Part shown: piece after piece, positions 34,385 through 45,506 of the stretch
Layout of the letters: each line of letters begins with the position of its first letter
Numbering within the stretch: the stretch's first letter is position 1
Assembly (NCBI GenBank): GCA_021432635.1
Contig: MU270059.1
Location: forward strand, 394,003-458,002
Source of the DNA: Thozetella sp. PMI_491
Taxonomy: Eukaryota > Ascomycota > Sordariomycetes > Chaetosphaeriales > Chaetosphaeriaceae
DNA: 64,000 bases
Direction of reading: 5' to 3'
Position numbers and translations under genes: made by a program
The notes under the pieces: model-generated
Told to the model about the DNA's origin: nothing
The model's database searches: none
What the model saw: the letters and a program-made list of their open reading frames with translations, nothing else

Positions 34385-35590
34385 ATGAGCCTCCAGAGCG
34401 GGTCCCTGCTCTTGGCCCTTCCACCAGAAATTCGCGAGCAAATTTATCGCATCATCCTCCACCCTCGACACAACCAGGTTTTCGGCAGCGATGATTACAA
34501 TAGCTACGACTATACGGATGCGCTGGTTCTGTTTAGACTCAACCAGCAGATATACTATGAGTCGAGGAAGATCTTCCGGGACCTCAATATCTTCGTTAGG
34601 ATCCAGACACCATGGCCCGAGGCTCAGGATCATGTCGCAATTGAGGGCCACGTGCCGATCCTTATGAAGGACCGGAGAGCAGCGAACTTCAAAGAGTACA
34701 GGCTTAACGTGGCGATCGAGGCCCCGCAGATGCCCCTGGAACCTAAGGACATGCAATGTTTCGTGGTCTTGCTCAACGACCTGGACAAATTCACAAAAAC
34801 CTGGATGTACGCTGACCTATCGAACCCCGGACTAAACAGCCACTTAGGGGTTAGGCTTACCTTGCACGACCCATATACGCCAGACTGGGAGCAGAAGCAT
34901 GTGCCTAAATGGCTGCAGCGCGACCTCCTATTGCCATTTGGCATGGTTAAAGGCTTGGCGCGCGTCATCGTCGAGGGGGATCCGGCACCACTGGCGTCTG
35001 TCAAGTCCGACCTGCGGGCCGAGCAGCTGGTCCCATACAAGAGCCCAGAGGCATGTCTGAGCGAAGCCACCCGCCTCAAAGCGGCGGGAAACGCCGCCCT
35101 CAACGCGGGCGATTATCACAAGGCACTGAAGATCTACGGCGAGGCCTGGGAGGCGATACACATCGTTGTCAGGGGGCGGCAAAGACACATTCACGCCGAG
35201 GCGTACTTTGCCGTGGAGCTAACTGAAGACCCATGGAAGGGGAAGAACGGCCAAGGGGAACGGATCGCTCTCCGAATTCAGTTAGTGGCGAATACCTGCC
35301 AGGTGTATCTGAAGCTTGAGGAGTGGGATGAGGTGTGCTATTGGGGCACGCGAACTATCAATATGATGCGACAGACAGTATTTGGTCCTGTTCAACGCAT
35401 ACTCTCGCCAGAGATGGAAGCAATGCTAGACTTTCCTTACGCGTCGCAGATTGGCAAGATTTATTATCGGACCGCGGTTGCTTTCGAGCGGCTAGCAGAC
35501 ACGCACCAGGCCAGGGCACTATTGAAGGTCGCAGCCGTATACCTACCGAGAGATCCCCATATCAAAGCACTGCTGGCAGCATTAACTTAA
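34385..35590 (+). CDS. 2EXR/F-box-like protein with TPR-like C-terminus
   Basis: This is a single exon of 401 residues. The N-terminus LALPPEIREQIYRIIL (about 10-25), followed by ALVLFRLNQQIYYESRKIF, is the pattern of the fungal 2EXR/F-box-like domain, which is expanded in Pezizomycotina and probably recruits partners for ubiquitin ligases or acts in unknown complexes. The C-terminal part (about 225-401) contains repeated helix pairs: AGNAALNAGDYHKALKIYGEA, then LVANTCQVYLKLEEWDEV and YYRTAVAFERLADTHQARALL. These fit three TPR units of a co-chaperone-like type. No signal peptide or membrane segment is present. The role is unknown beyond protein binding. Confidence 0.75.
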   Translation: MSLQSGSLLLALPPEIREQIYRIILHPRHNQVFGSDDYNSYDYTDALVLFRLNQQIYYESRKIFRDLNIFVRIQTPWPEAQDHVAIEGHVPILMKDRRAANFKEYRLNVAIEAPQMPLEPKDMQCFVVLLNDLDKFTKTWMYADLSNPGLNSHLGVRLTLHDPYTPDWEQKHVPKWLQRDLLLPFGMVKGLARVIVEGDPAPLASVKSDLRAEQLVPYKSPEACLSEATRLKAAGNAALNAGDYHKALKIYGEAWEAIHIVVRGRQRHIHAEAYFAVELTEDPWKGKNGQGERIALRIQLVANTCQVYLKLEEWDEVCYWGTRTINMMRQTVFGPVQRILSPEMEAMLDFPYASQIGKIYYRTAVAFERLADTHQARALLKVAAVYLPRDPHIKALLAALT

Positions 35591-36366
35591 TAGCCTGGGC
35601 CGGCTTTACGCATTGCTCAGCCCACTCTTTACTGTTAAGAAACATACATTCTATTCTTGTGGTATCATGACTAGCGCGCATTGAATAGAAATAAAACGCT
35701 TTGCTTGTACTTCTTGAATGCTCTCCATCGCCAATCATCGATCTACGGGACGGATCTGGAGTGAGGCTCAACTCATATCCTAGAGGTTGCATCTATGAGC
35801 GAGCTGCTGTAGCTGCCATCGGATTGTCACTGTGCTTGATGGTGCTGAGGGTGAAATCTGCTATACAAAGGTTCTATTCATTCAACATATGAGTAGCCCT
35901 TGTCCATAGTCCAGCCTTTGATTCCTGTCCACAACTTGTTCGTGTACGTACCGAAGTCATCCCAACGGTATTTGATCGTAGCGACCAAAATCTAGAGATA
36001 CCACATAGCGCGAGCTACGTTCTATAAATCGGGGGTTACCTTTCCGCTACATTGTTCTATACTGTTACTGGTCAGGATTACCCTTGATCGGCGGTCCTAC
36101 GACCGGGATTCTGCGTCGGTTGATAAGCCCGCCAACTGAGAGGGGTTATGGTCTATTGCAACACGATTACCTTGAATTTATTTGGCTCGGCATGTATGCA
36201 CGTTGGAAGATAATTTCTATAAGGGTCTAGCGCACTGCTGATTACCATGCTGATGGTAGTACGTAGGGAATCCCCTCCGCTGGCAATTTACTGCGTAGGA
36301 TCCCCTATTAGATGAGGATCTGTGAAATTTCCCTGTGTTACATACAGGAACAACCGAGTTTATTAG
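35591..36366. other. Intergenic with a gene relic
   Basis: Apart from the oxidoreductase fragment at 35900-35966, no coding sequence was seen. It lies between the 2EXR-like gene and the 3' end of the FAD oxidoreductase. Confidence 0.6.
35900..35966 (-). pseudogene. Decayed fragment of a DAO-type oxidoreductase
   Basis: These 67 bases align without gaps to 36584-36650 inside the neighbouring oxidoreductase gene, with 8 mismatches (about 88% identity), mostly transitions. On the minus strand it still reads the family pattern WDDFGTYTNKLWTGIKGW against WEDSGAYTDKLWTGIQGW in the intact gene. Similarity fades on both sides. This is best read as the last visible piece of a second, tandem copy. Confidence 0.75.
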
Positions 36367-37865
36367 CTAATCCTCGGTGCCGAGAATCTCATTTCTCCTA
36401 CTTTGTAGCCTCTCCATGGTCGGTTTGAACAGCTTTGGCAAGCCAGTGTCCTCGAAGTCCTTCCCCATCACCATCTCTGCCAGCGACACTGACGCGAGGC
36501 AGATTATGGGCATCCCATGGCCATTAAACCCAGCGAACACGAATTGACCCGGCTTTTCCGGAACCGCTCCTATGTAAGGCATTTTGTCCGTAGTCCAGCC
36601 TTGGATTCCTGTCCACAATTTGTCCGTGTACGCACCAGAGTCCTCCCAACCTTTGAAGTTCCTCCGAATCACGTCATCGAAGTAGGTTCGCGCCGGCTCG
36701 ATCAATTCGGTGTCATCTGTCACATTATACCACTGCGACCGATCGTCCCAAAAGCGCTCCTTACCGCCGCCAATGATGATTGATCCATCCAGCCGCACAA
36801 TCATATAATCCGAAATGGCGCCTCGGTATCTGATGCTGTAGGTATTGGTAAGCCGCTGGGTTTGCGTACCTCGCGGAGCAACAATACGGCTGCAGATCCC
36901 GCGCACGGGAATGATCTTGTTCTCGAACTGTGGTGCTATGGCAGCCGTGTAGCCATTAGTCGCAAAGACCACTCTCGTGGCCAGAATGGGGCCACGTGGC
37001 GTTACGACTGTCCACTTCCCACTCGAACCGGGAGTCTCGGAGACTGAATGAACGGGCGTACGAGTCTGAACGTTCAGGCCCCTTTCAACCAATCTAGACA
37101 AGAGGCCTAAGACGAGTTTATACGGCCAAAGATGAGCAGCAGTGAATGAAAAACAAGTCTTGGCCCCTTTCACTCCCGATATCTAAAGCATAGTCAAAAG
37201 GTTAGACGGGCATTGTCATACAGATACTATTCAAACTGCAGGTAAATGGTGGGCGAACCGTTTCGGCGTCTTTGCCTTTCAACATTTGAATATCCTTGAG
37301 GTCTGCTGCCCCAATCCTTAGGAGCTCTCGATACGCCTCTTCGGTAGCCTTAGCATGGTCTGGGTCCAGATAAACGTCTATTGCTCTGGTGAGAGTAAAA
37401 TCACAGTCGATGCCTTCTCGTTCGACCAATTCCTTAACTGCATACACATTGGCTGCCTCGAAGCTTGCTACGGCGGCTGCTGCCTCGGCTCCGTATCTCT
37501 TCGTATAGTTGAGGATATTGAAGTATACATCTGGCTTGACATGGCCGCCTGCAACTCCTCATTAATGCATGAAAGAACAAAGTAGCGTACTAAAATGCCT
37601 TGATACAAATCTACTTGCCATTTCTAGCCGTCGCCCCCGAACAGACCTGGCGCGCCTCGAGCATTACCACGGACGGCGGCGACTCATGGCCTAAAAGACG
37701 ATATGCTGTAGTGACGCCGGCATATCCGGCACCGACTATGACAACGTCGCACTCGGCTGGGAGCCTCTCGGTCGATCGGATATCATCTAGCTCGTGAAGA
37801 TCCGTCCGCCAAAATGGGAGCGTAGATTCGCCGGAGGTAGGCAGGCCAGGAGGGGGGTTCGCCAT
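36367..37865 (-). CDS. FAD-dependent oxidoreductase, DAO family
   Basis: Three exons are proposed: 37865-37619, 37548 to about 37228, and about 37174-36367, for roughly 455 residues. Exon 1 holds the dinucleotide motif VVIVGAGYAGVTTAYRLL (about 41-58) and LEARQVCSGATARNG. Intron 1 has a GC donor (ATG|GCAAGT); its removal gives NGGHVKPDVY, the usual continuation in this family. The middle carries FATNGYTAAIAPQF. The C-terminus has the DAO closing motif FAGFNGHGMPIICLASV. These enzymes oxidise C-N bonds of amino acids or amines with O2. The second donor is uncertain. The gene is transcribed away from the haloacid dehalogenase at 39036, and a decayed copy lies downstream. Confidence 0.8.
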
Positions 37866-39035
37866 TTTCGGGTTTCAGAAAGTAGTACCTTTGTGGCTTG
37901 GCGGACCGGCAGGGGATGCTTCGGATCGTATAATTTCTGTCACTCAAAGCCTGTATATCGAGAGCAGGCAGTCTGGCATAGTCAGATAGTATGGTCTGTC
38001 TGTACGTCTTCGAAAGTCGTAAGGTGCCGCTGGAGCGGAGTTCTCCGAAAATTGGCCCGCAGATATGGAACTTCCCGAGGTGGGGTTATCATGGTAGCTT
38101 CGTGTGAGCAGCTATCCGTTCGCCGGGAGCATGTTAGTGAATCACCGTTTGGTTAACCTGAGTGGGAGAGGGGTGAGTAGCTGGAGATTCCGCTGTTGAC
38201 CCTGAGATTCTAAGTGCCCCAAGGCGTGAATTACCGTCCCCCGTGCTCGCGCGCGTTGATTCAATGCATTCACACTCGAGGACACCGTCATTTTCTTAAA
38301 CTAAGTGTTCAATATAGCAAGCTTATAGCCGAGCTTTCTAGACCGCTTCCTGCTTGACCTTAGACAATCTCGGCACTCGGCTCCTGATGTCTCACAAACT
38401 TCATTACGATACACATCAGCGTCCTAGCGAGATATCTCGACAGCGAGTAGTTGGCCATGCTGTTGCCCAATCTATGATGTAACCCGTTGGCCAATGAACC
38501 GGTGTTAGAGCGCAAAATGTACTTCACCTCTCGCGGATTTCCTTTCAAGGTACATCCCTTCGCCAGGGTTGCGTATACAGTCATTGCTATAGTAAATAAC
38601 GGGTTGGCTTATAGTGCGTAGCTATTCTCAGCGTGGTTCGCTCAGTGGTATATAGGCGTGTGTTATATGTCTTGAGAGCCGAAATCCAGCCTGCAACCTA
38701 TCGTCATGTAAAGTTAAGGGATTCTAGAAATCGTTAACGGCATATACCGAGGCTGGCCGCTTATCCTCGCAACGTTCCGAAACTCGGTTGTTGACTGGAT
38801 CTACGGAGCCTCCGACAACCGGAGCCCACCCGAGTGGGGAATACCAAACGGAAGGGCGCGCGTCAATTGAAAGACACCTTAGCTACCGTATCCTAGGATT
38901 TGCTATATTTCGCTACCAGTCGGCGGCCACCGCACCACAGGCTGGCGTTTTGATATCTTCTCTGCGGTTACAGCCCGTCTATTCCCTTTCCCCCACTTGC
39001 ACCCGATCCACAGAATCGCAAGTTTCACAGATATA
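37866..39035. other. Divergent intergenic region
   Basis: This is the shared upstream region of the FAD oxidoreductase (minus) and haloacid dehalogenase (plus). No gene or clear operator was seen. Confidence 0.5.
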
Positions 39036-39716
39036 ATGGCACTGAAGATCGACTTTGAGCCCAAATTTATCACCTTTGATTGCTATGGCACGTTGACCAA
39101 CTTTTCTGAGATGAGCGGAATAGCTCAGAGGATGCTTGCCGACCGCTTACCAGCCGAGGAGCTGGAACGCTTCATCCACCTCTTTTCCGGCTTTCGATTC
39201 GATGAAGTCTTGGGGCCCTACAAACCGTACGACGAAGTTCTCATCAACGCATTCAAGCGTACTTGCGAGGCGACGGGCGTGTCGTTCGTAAAGGAAGATG
39301 CAGAAAAGTTTTATGCGGCTGTCCCGACTTGGGGGCCCTGGCCCGATGTTCCCGAGGGTTTGCGCCGACTTGCTACAAAGTATAAGCTTGTCATTCTCTC
39401 CAACACGAATGATGAGATAATCATGTCAAACGTTGAGAAGCTAGGCGCACCATTTCATGCAGTTTTCACGGCACAGCAGGCACAGAGCTACAAGCCGCGG
39501 ATGCCCGGATTTGAATACATGTTTAAGCAACTTGGCTGCAAGCCGAATGATGTCCTCCACGTGTCAGCGAGCATGGAGTACGATCTGCAGACTGTGGAAG
39601 CTATGGGGATGAAGCATAAGGTTTTCGTCAATAGGAAGAAGACGGCATTAAAGGCACCTTTTCTTTACTATGAGGTCGACGGAATCGAATCGTTAGCTGC
39701 TGCAATGGGACTGTAG
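39036..39716 (+). CDS. Haloacid dehalogenase, type II
   Basis: This is a single exon of 226 residues from ATG 39036, typical for the family. HAD motif I reads FDCYGTLTN (nucleophilic Asp near residue 14), motif II is VILSNTND, and motif III/IV uses the Lys in QSYKPRMPGFEYM and the acidic ASMEYDLQ segment. This matches L-2-haloacid dehalogenase-like proteins, which displace halide from 2-haloacids by an Asp-ester intermediate; many fungal members have unproven substrates. It is cytosolic. The divergent pairing with a DAO-type oxidase suggests co-regulation, but the link is inferred from position only. Confidence 0.85.
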   Translation: MALKIDFEPKFITFDCYGTLTNFSEMSGIAQRMLADRLPAEELERFIHLFSGFRFDEVLGPYKPYDEVLINAFKRTCEATGVSFVKEDAEKFYAAVPTWGPWPDVPEGLRRLATKYKLVILSNTNDEIIMSNVEKLGAPFHAVFTAQQAQSYKPRMPGFEYMFKQLGCKPNDVLHVSASMEYDLQTVEAMGMKHKVFVNRKKTALKAPFLYYEVDGIESLAAAMGL

Positions 39717-39952
39717 GAATTCAGTCTAGGAATGTTGTGCCTAGATTTAGGTCTACAAGTGGAACGGCTTAATAGCTGCTGCAGGGTACTCAAAGGAGCC
39801 ATCCGAATTAGTGTCCAACCACCCCCTCCCGGCAAACCCTTCAGCAGTGAAAGCCCAGGCCAGCGGGTCTCTCCCAGTAATTACCCGAACACGGTTCTAG
39901 CGCAGCTAAACATGAAAATCCGAAGCTCTTTGGATTAAGTGGGGTCGGCTTT

Positions 39953-39969
39953 CCCGGTCGCTGACCGGG
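39953..39969. promoter_or_regulatory. Palindrome CGG-N7-CCG
   Basis: CCCGGTC-GCT-GACCGGG is a perfect inverted repeat with 7-base arms, 270 bp before the hydroxylase ATG. It holds CGG and CCG triplets seven bases apart, the layout bound by dimeric Zn2Cys6 regulators. Binding by the cluster activator is inferred. Confidence 0.5.
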
Positions 39970-39988
39970 TCAAGGCTGTCCGTATTTT

Positions 39989-40000
39989 CCCCGACCGGGG
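39989..40000. promoter_or_regulatory. Second palindrome CCCCG-AC-CGGGG
   Basis: This is a perfect inverted repeat with 5-base arms, 20 bp after the first palindrome. The pair looks like a compound site. Confidence 0.4.
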
Positions 40001-40239
40001 AGATAAGATGGTCTATCCGGTGAAGCCTGCTTCTTGACCTTGCGACTAACTATGCTAGCCGGAGATGTCCGGGCAAAAGGCGAAGGAGCCTACGCCCGTG
40101 GAATTACGCTAAGGTATTGTCCTAGCCATGTAGAATTATGTTATAGCCTATATACCAGAGTCGGATGTGTCAGATCGAATCGACAATCGCTCCTTGACTT
40201 TTGGTGCTTCAGCGGCTTTCTTGTATCACTACATCCACT

Positions 40240-42066
40240 ATGCCTTCGATCACTGCTCAGCCTGCTATTGAGAGCAACGGAAATGCTACAAATGGGCTTC
40301 CTCATGTGGCCCACTCAGCAGACATTGACCGCGAGAAGCCAAGACTGGATGCGCGTCGACTCGGGCTTGACCCCAACCTGAGAACAACGTATCCCACGCA
40401 ATCACTTCACTTCCTGCGCACTCTTGAAGAGCAGAAACTTACGCAAAATGGAGGAACTATTGCAGTGCAGGCGATCTCACAGGCGAAGCTAAAAATGGAG
40501 GTTGTGATCGTAGGCGCGGGGTTGGGCGGCCTCGCAACAGCGATCGCGCTCGCCCGACGCGGCCATCTCGTGACCATTCTGGAGCAAGCACCAGCTCTCG
40601 GGGAAGTAAGCGTGGACTCACTCTCAGATAAAAACATCCAGACGTACCTTTGAAAACTGACTTCACCCCTCCTAAGGTGGGCGCTGGCATCCAGATTCCT
40701 CCCAACACTGGCCGTTTGCTGAGGCGCTGGGGTGTCTTTGACAAGCTCGAGAAGTTTGCAGTGCGACCTGACCACATCAACTTCCGAAGATGGGAAAACG
40801 GTGCCGTAATTGGGCTTACGAGACTTGTGCCCGACTTTGAGGAGAACTTTGGAGCCCCCTACTATGTTGCTCATCGTGCCCATCTGCATACAGCCCTCTC
40901 CGAAAGGGCACTCGAGCTCGGCGTCACTGTGAGGTTGAACAGCCTAGTTACAAAGTACAGCATCGATAGCGGGTCGGTTTTCTTGGCGGATGGAACTGTC
41001 GTGAAAGGAGACTTAGTTGTCGGCGCTGACGGTAAGGACTGAGATCCTAAGAGTTTTCACGGGGAGAGACGAGAGAACGCTGACAATGAATGTGGTGCAG
41101 GTATAAAGTCGCTTGCGCGGGAGACTCTCCATCCGGAGACTACTGCGGAACCGACGTTCACCGGCTTTGCGGCATACCGTGCGACAGTTGATGTCGAGAA
41201 GATGAAGGCAGATCCGACTTTGGCGGCCCTCCTGGAGACGCCGTCTCTCAACGTGTGGTACGTCTACTCAGCCTTTCATGGAAAATGATACCAATGGGGT
41301 GTTATGTTCGTTCTACTGACTGGTCCGCAGGATTGGCGAGGAAAGGCACGTCATGACGTATACAATTGCCGCTGGCAAATCGTTCAATATGGTCCTTTCC
41401 CATATCGACCATTCGGACCCTGCGAGTTGGAGCTCAGAAGGAGTCGTAGAAGGAATTTTGCAAGAATTTTCAGGGTGGGATAGCCAGTAAGCGGAGATAG
41501 GAATGAGATTCTTTCTCCGAACGCCGGCTGACATCGAGTACAGGCTCCTGAGGATTATCTCTCTAATCGAGACCGCCATGAAGTGGTCTCTTCGCAGCGG
41601 CTCACGCCTGAGCTCGTGGGTCGACCCTTCATCGCGCCTTGTCCTCATAGGGGACGCCGCGCATGCCATGGTGCCTTACATGTCGCAGGGGGCTGCGATG
41701 GCCATGGAGGACGGTGCCGCCCTTGCCTACGTCTTGTCACAGATATCTTCGCTCAGCGAGTTGCCGTTTGCGATGCGTACGTTCGAACAAGAGCGCATCA
41801 AGAGGAGCGGCGCCATGCAGGAAGCGAGCATGGTCAACGGACTGATCTGGCATTTCCCTGACGGACCCGAGCAAGCTGCCCGGGATGCCGCCATGCGGGC
41901 AGAGGTAGAGGGCCGGCCCTTTACGAGGAGCGCGAATCAGTGGAGCGATCCAGTCACTCAGGCATGGGCCTATGGCTATGATGCCGAAGATGCGATGCAA
42001 GCCGAGTGGGAGAAAGCCGTCGCCGCTCATGTTGTGGAGAGCAGCTCTAGCCAGGCGGCGCGATAA
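40240..42066 (+). CDS. Flavin hydroxylase of salicylate/3-hydroxybenzoate type
   Basis: Five exons (40240-40605, 40677-41031, 41101-41257, 41331-41486, 41544-42066) give 518 residues in frame. The Rossmann motif VVIVGAGLGGLATAIALARR starts at residue 88. The DG motif is LVVGADGIKS and the second FAD motif is LVLIGDAAHAMVPYMSQGAAMAMEDG. The family is class A flavoprotein hydroxylases that add one hydroxyl to an aromatic acid with NAD(P)H. Homologs form catechol from salicylate or gentisate from 3-hydroxybenzoate. The neighbouring gentisate dioxygenase makes a gentisate-forming role more likely. An 85-residue leader precedes Met86, the usual start in this family; the leader is continuous and has no clear targeting pattern. 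Confidence 0.88.
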
Positions 42067-42313
42067 GTAGCCCGCAACACTACAGAAATACGGTATATTG
42101 TAGTGCAGATAACGCAAGAACCATATACTGTATCTTTTATTCATAAAATCTAGATTCGAAACAAGTAGTTTAGATGGACACCGCTCACACTTAACTCGCT
42201 GGTACAGTTACTTTGGTAAATCCCACGATGTACTGTCTTTTCAGCCACAAACTCTACGTGCTAAGGGTATGAAATTCTATTTTATTTTATATGCTAGCAT
42301 AATATGCCATTTA

Positions 42314-45306
42314 TCATGTCAGGCTCCATTCGGGACCTCGAAGATGGCCGTGAATAGGTATGTTGAGAAACTCCAAGTCGGCCGGATCTATTAACTCAGT
42401 CACATCCATGGTCCTATACAGTGGCTGGCTTTGGGATCCCAAAGGGAGCATATCAACCCCTTCTCCAACACTGAGATCATCTCGACGCGTAAAATCCTGT
42501 GGCCCATCGAAATACCCTACGGCGTCGGTATCTTTGCAGGCTAGATAAATTAGTGGTTAGCGAGCTCTGGTACTTCAGGTATGCAACTGGGGTTACATAC
42601 ACACAGAGTCGAGTATATACAGAAGCTTTGAGGCATATTTTGCGCATTTTTCAGTCATTCGATTACCCTTGTCAAGCAAAAGAAGTGATTCGATGCTTTC
42701 TTGCAACTGCTCTCGGCGAACTTCGATGTCGGTTTCTGGGAATGGCAAATTTCTTGCTTCCGCATCGTATCGAATGAGAAGTCCCGAAAAAAGGACAAGA
42801 GTAGCATTGAAGGCTAGTGGGCAAAAAATAAGTCAGTATCAAAGCAAGCTGGGACTAATATAATATGATGATCTCACTGTAGTAGAGAGAAAACCACCAG
42901 GCACCGAGTGGACGGTCTGCGCCTTCCCAGCGCATCAAACGGGCAATAAGCTCAATAATGGATACTGCAGACTGTATGCACGTGCGTAGGCTAGTTGTAC
43001 CAACCTGCCGGAGGGTGTTGATGTCTGCGATCTGGGGATCGTGCTCTCCAAGGGCCTTAAGAAATTGGTGCAGTACTGGTCGATGGGCTAGGACGCGGAG
43101 ATTTAAATATCGCAAGGTAAGAATGACCCGGAACCGAGTCAGTCCTGGGTAGGTACTGTGTACAGTTGTGAGATCGGCAGGCTGTATCAGTTGCATTGAG
43201 GGTGGCAGCGAGGCCTGCCACTGAAAAAGCCGCTGCTCGATGCGGAGGAGGTCAGAGGCAATGTCGAAGATATTCTGTGGCGCATCACACCCCAGGTTAC
43301 CGCCGTAGAGGGTGTCCAGTACTGTCCACATGATTTTGTACAGGTTACTTTTAATCGTTAGTTTCACAATTGAGATGGAAGGGCATTGATCCAAGTACAT
43401 TGTGGCATTAAAAAATGCGATGCTATTAGCTACGGCTGCATCGGCAACCAGGTCGACTGTGTACCCAGGATTCGAGAGATGACAAGGAGGTTCTATTCTA
43501 ACATAGCTCTCCGGGATCGAAGAAGGGCGCCCTAGGGTCATGCTTAAAGATCTGGGCCGCCGGTTAGCGGACTAGTGGCAAGACAAAGTCAGTCGCTGAT
43601 GGACCTCACCGATCAAGTATCACACAGCCGTACCATGTGCGGGTACGGATCTCACGCTCGAAGGGGGAATACTGATTCAAAGCCTCTGTCGAGTGTAAGC
43701 CAAGCTGGAGGGCAGTCTTCACGGCGAGTCCATGTAAATTCCAGGTCTGGATGGATCGTTCCGTGCCTTGCAGGTATTGGCACATCAGCAAAAGGAATTG
43801 AACTTGGTGGCTACCGTCAGCACATGTCCACTATAGGGATTCATGGTAGCTCACCAATCTCGAGGCTTGAGCCGGATCTAATTTGCTTCTCGCAGAGAGC
43901 CATTGCACGGGCAAAAAAGACCTCGGACTCTGCCGATCGCTGCTCGGCACTCTGGTCATTGCTGTAAGACGTATTCGTCGACATAGCCAGAACCATGTTA
44001 AGAAGACCTAGCCAGGACCGCCTGATTTTGCGAAAGTTGGTATTCGACAGCTCTCGGTAGGTTTCTAGAAAGCTTTCCTTGTGTATATATGGAAAAAGGA
44101 GCCCGGTATTAGAGAAGTACTGCTCAACAAGCCTTAAAGTCTCCTCGGCAGGCGGAAGGGTGAACATGGACTTCATTTCGACGGCGCGCGCTGGGGACGG
44201 CGGCCATGACGCGTGCAGCAAGTAGTTGTGAGAGGCGGCAATATTCGGAGAGGACGGCATGTCAACTACCTGAGACCGTTTCAAGACGGCTGTTGTGGCG
44301 TGGACGACGCGGCGCGTGAATGCTATGTTGGACGACGGGCCTGATTCCTGTCAGCGTCGGGAGCCATGAGGCCTGGCAGATACACGAACCAAAGTAGCCA
44401 GTGCCCTCTTCCTGCCTAAATATAATAGACCCAATCCCATCCGTTGGGTCGTCGTTTGCATCACGCGACTCATCGCCCTCGTCTTCGGCAGAGCCATCTG
44501 CGTCCTGCCGATCAGACTCGACGTCTGGATCTACAGAGCCGCTGTGGCGACTTTGCTCGATCTGCCCGACCCGGCCCGAGAGTCTCCTCAAGAGACGTTC
44601 TACTGTTGATAGACGCTCTTCGACGGATTCGACATGTCTACAGCTTGTGAGCAGGGCTATTCGGAGGATGGACAGAAGGGGCTAGTACGTACGCAAGGGA
44701 AGCAATCTTGGTCTGGCTTAGCGGGCCTGACTGCGGATACGAGCAATCGTAGTCGTGGTCTCTGCATGTAGAGCACCGTGGCCGGGATCCATCACACTGG
44801 AAAGAGTATCGACGTCAGTAGTGGTGCAGTGGCAGCCGCAGGGCTTCCAATGGCAGAGCTCGGCCCGTCGCTTGACTATGATTCCTCAATTGCACAAGAA
44901 TCCGGCCATAATGGCAAAAGCACGGATCGGGGATGGGCCGACGCACCCTCGATTTGCGGTATCTGCAAGATGTGCATGCAATCGCTATCCTACGCCGCTT
45001 GGCAGGCTTGGGATTGTCGGCATGGTTCCCGGTCTGAATAGCCGGCGCCGCGAGAGACCCGGCATCCGGAATGCCGCGATGTCGAGCGGTCGACATGACT
45101 ATTGCTCTTTTACCAAGCACGTTTCCAGTCACACTGTTTTGAACACTCTCGGAAGTGGAAGACCCAGGTAGTGCGGGGAGAATGTGGTTGGGCCGGAGGC
45201 CTGACTGCGATTTCCCTTGGGGATGTGGGGTCCTTCTCCCCACAGGAACTGGCCGGGCGGGGATAGAACGGGTAGTTCCCTTATGTCCCCGGAGCAGCCG
45301 CGGCAT
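42314..45306 (-). CDS. Zn2Cys6 activator of the gentisate cluster
   Basis: About eight exons give a protein of roughly 750 residues. The zinc cluster is split by an intron after RKSR: CTSCRYRKSR joins CDGSRPRCSTCRDHDYDC, giving the exact C-x2-C-x6-C-x6-C-x2-C-x6-C spacing. A coiled linker follows (HVESVEERLSTVERLLRRLS), then an acidic stretch, then the fungal middle-homology domain. That domain has VEQYFSNTGLLFPYIHKESF, the WNLHGLAVKTALQLGLH exon and the TWYGCVILDR / LGRPSSIPES pair. The last exon is acidic and may activate transcription. It starts 200 bp from the divergent gentisate dioxygenase and lies beside the hydroxylase, so control of both is the natural inference. An ATG at 45096 is an alternative start. 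Confidence 0.85.
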
Positions 45307-45506
45307 GAGGCGCCACAGGGTAACAAGCGGGAAGATGCAGGCCAAAGGAATTCTACATCGGCGGCCGGCCGGCCATTAACGACCTCAACAGAGTCATAGA
45401 CTTGTTCATATCACTGCTAAAATATAAGGACTTGTAGTCGTCCATCAGGCCCATCGTGCACACCATCAGGGACATTTTTGCATTCAAAGACCTCGACATA
45501 GTCAAA
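45307..45506. promoter_or_regulatory. Divergent promoter, regulator and gentisate dioxygenase
   Basis: Only 200 bp separate the two start codons. The region holds a CGGCGG-GGCCGGCC block (45359-45374) with overlapping CGG and CCG triplets, and an AT-rich AAAATATAAGG near 45418 that can serve as a TATA element for the dioxygenase. Confidence 0.55.

Larger units (their letters stand above)
39717..40239. other. Promoter region of the flavin hydroxylase
   Basis: No coding sequence was seen. It contains the two palindromes listed at 39953-39969 and 39989-40000. Confidence 0.6.

Noticed and set aside
38625-38700. tRNA-like stretch (GTGGTTCGCTCAGTGGTATA)
   Set aside because: It resembles a D-arm, but no matching acceptor stem, anticodon stem or T-loop follows.
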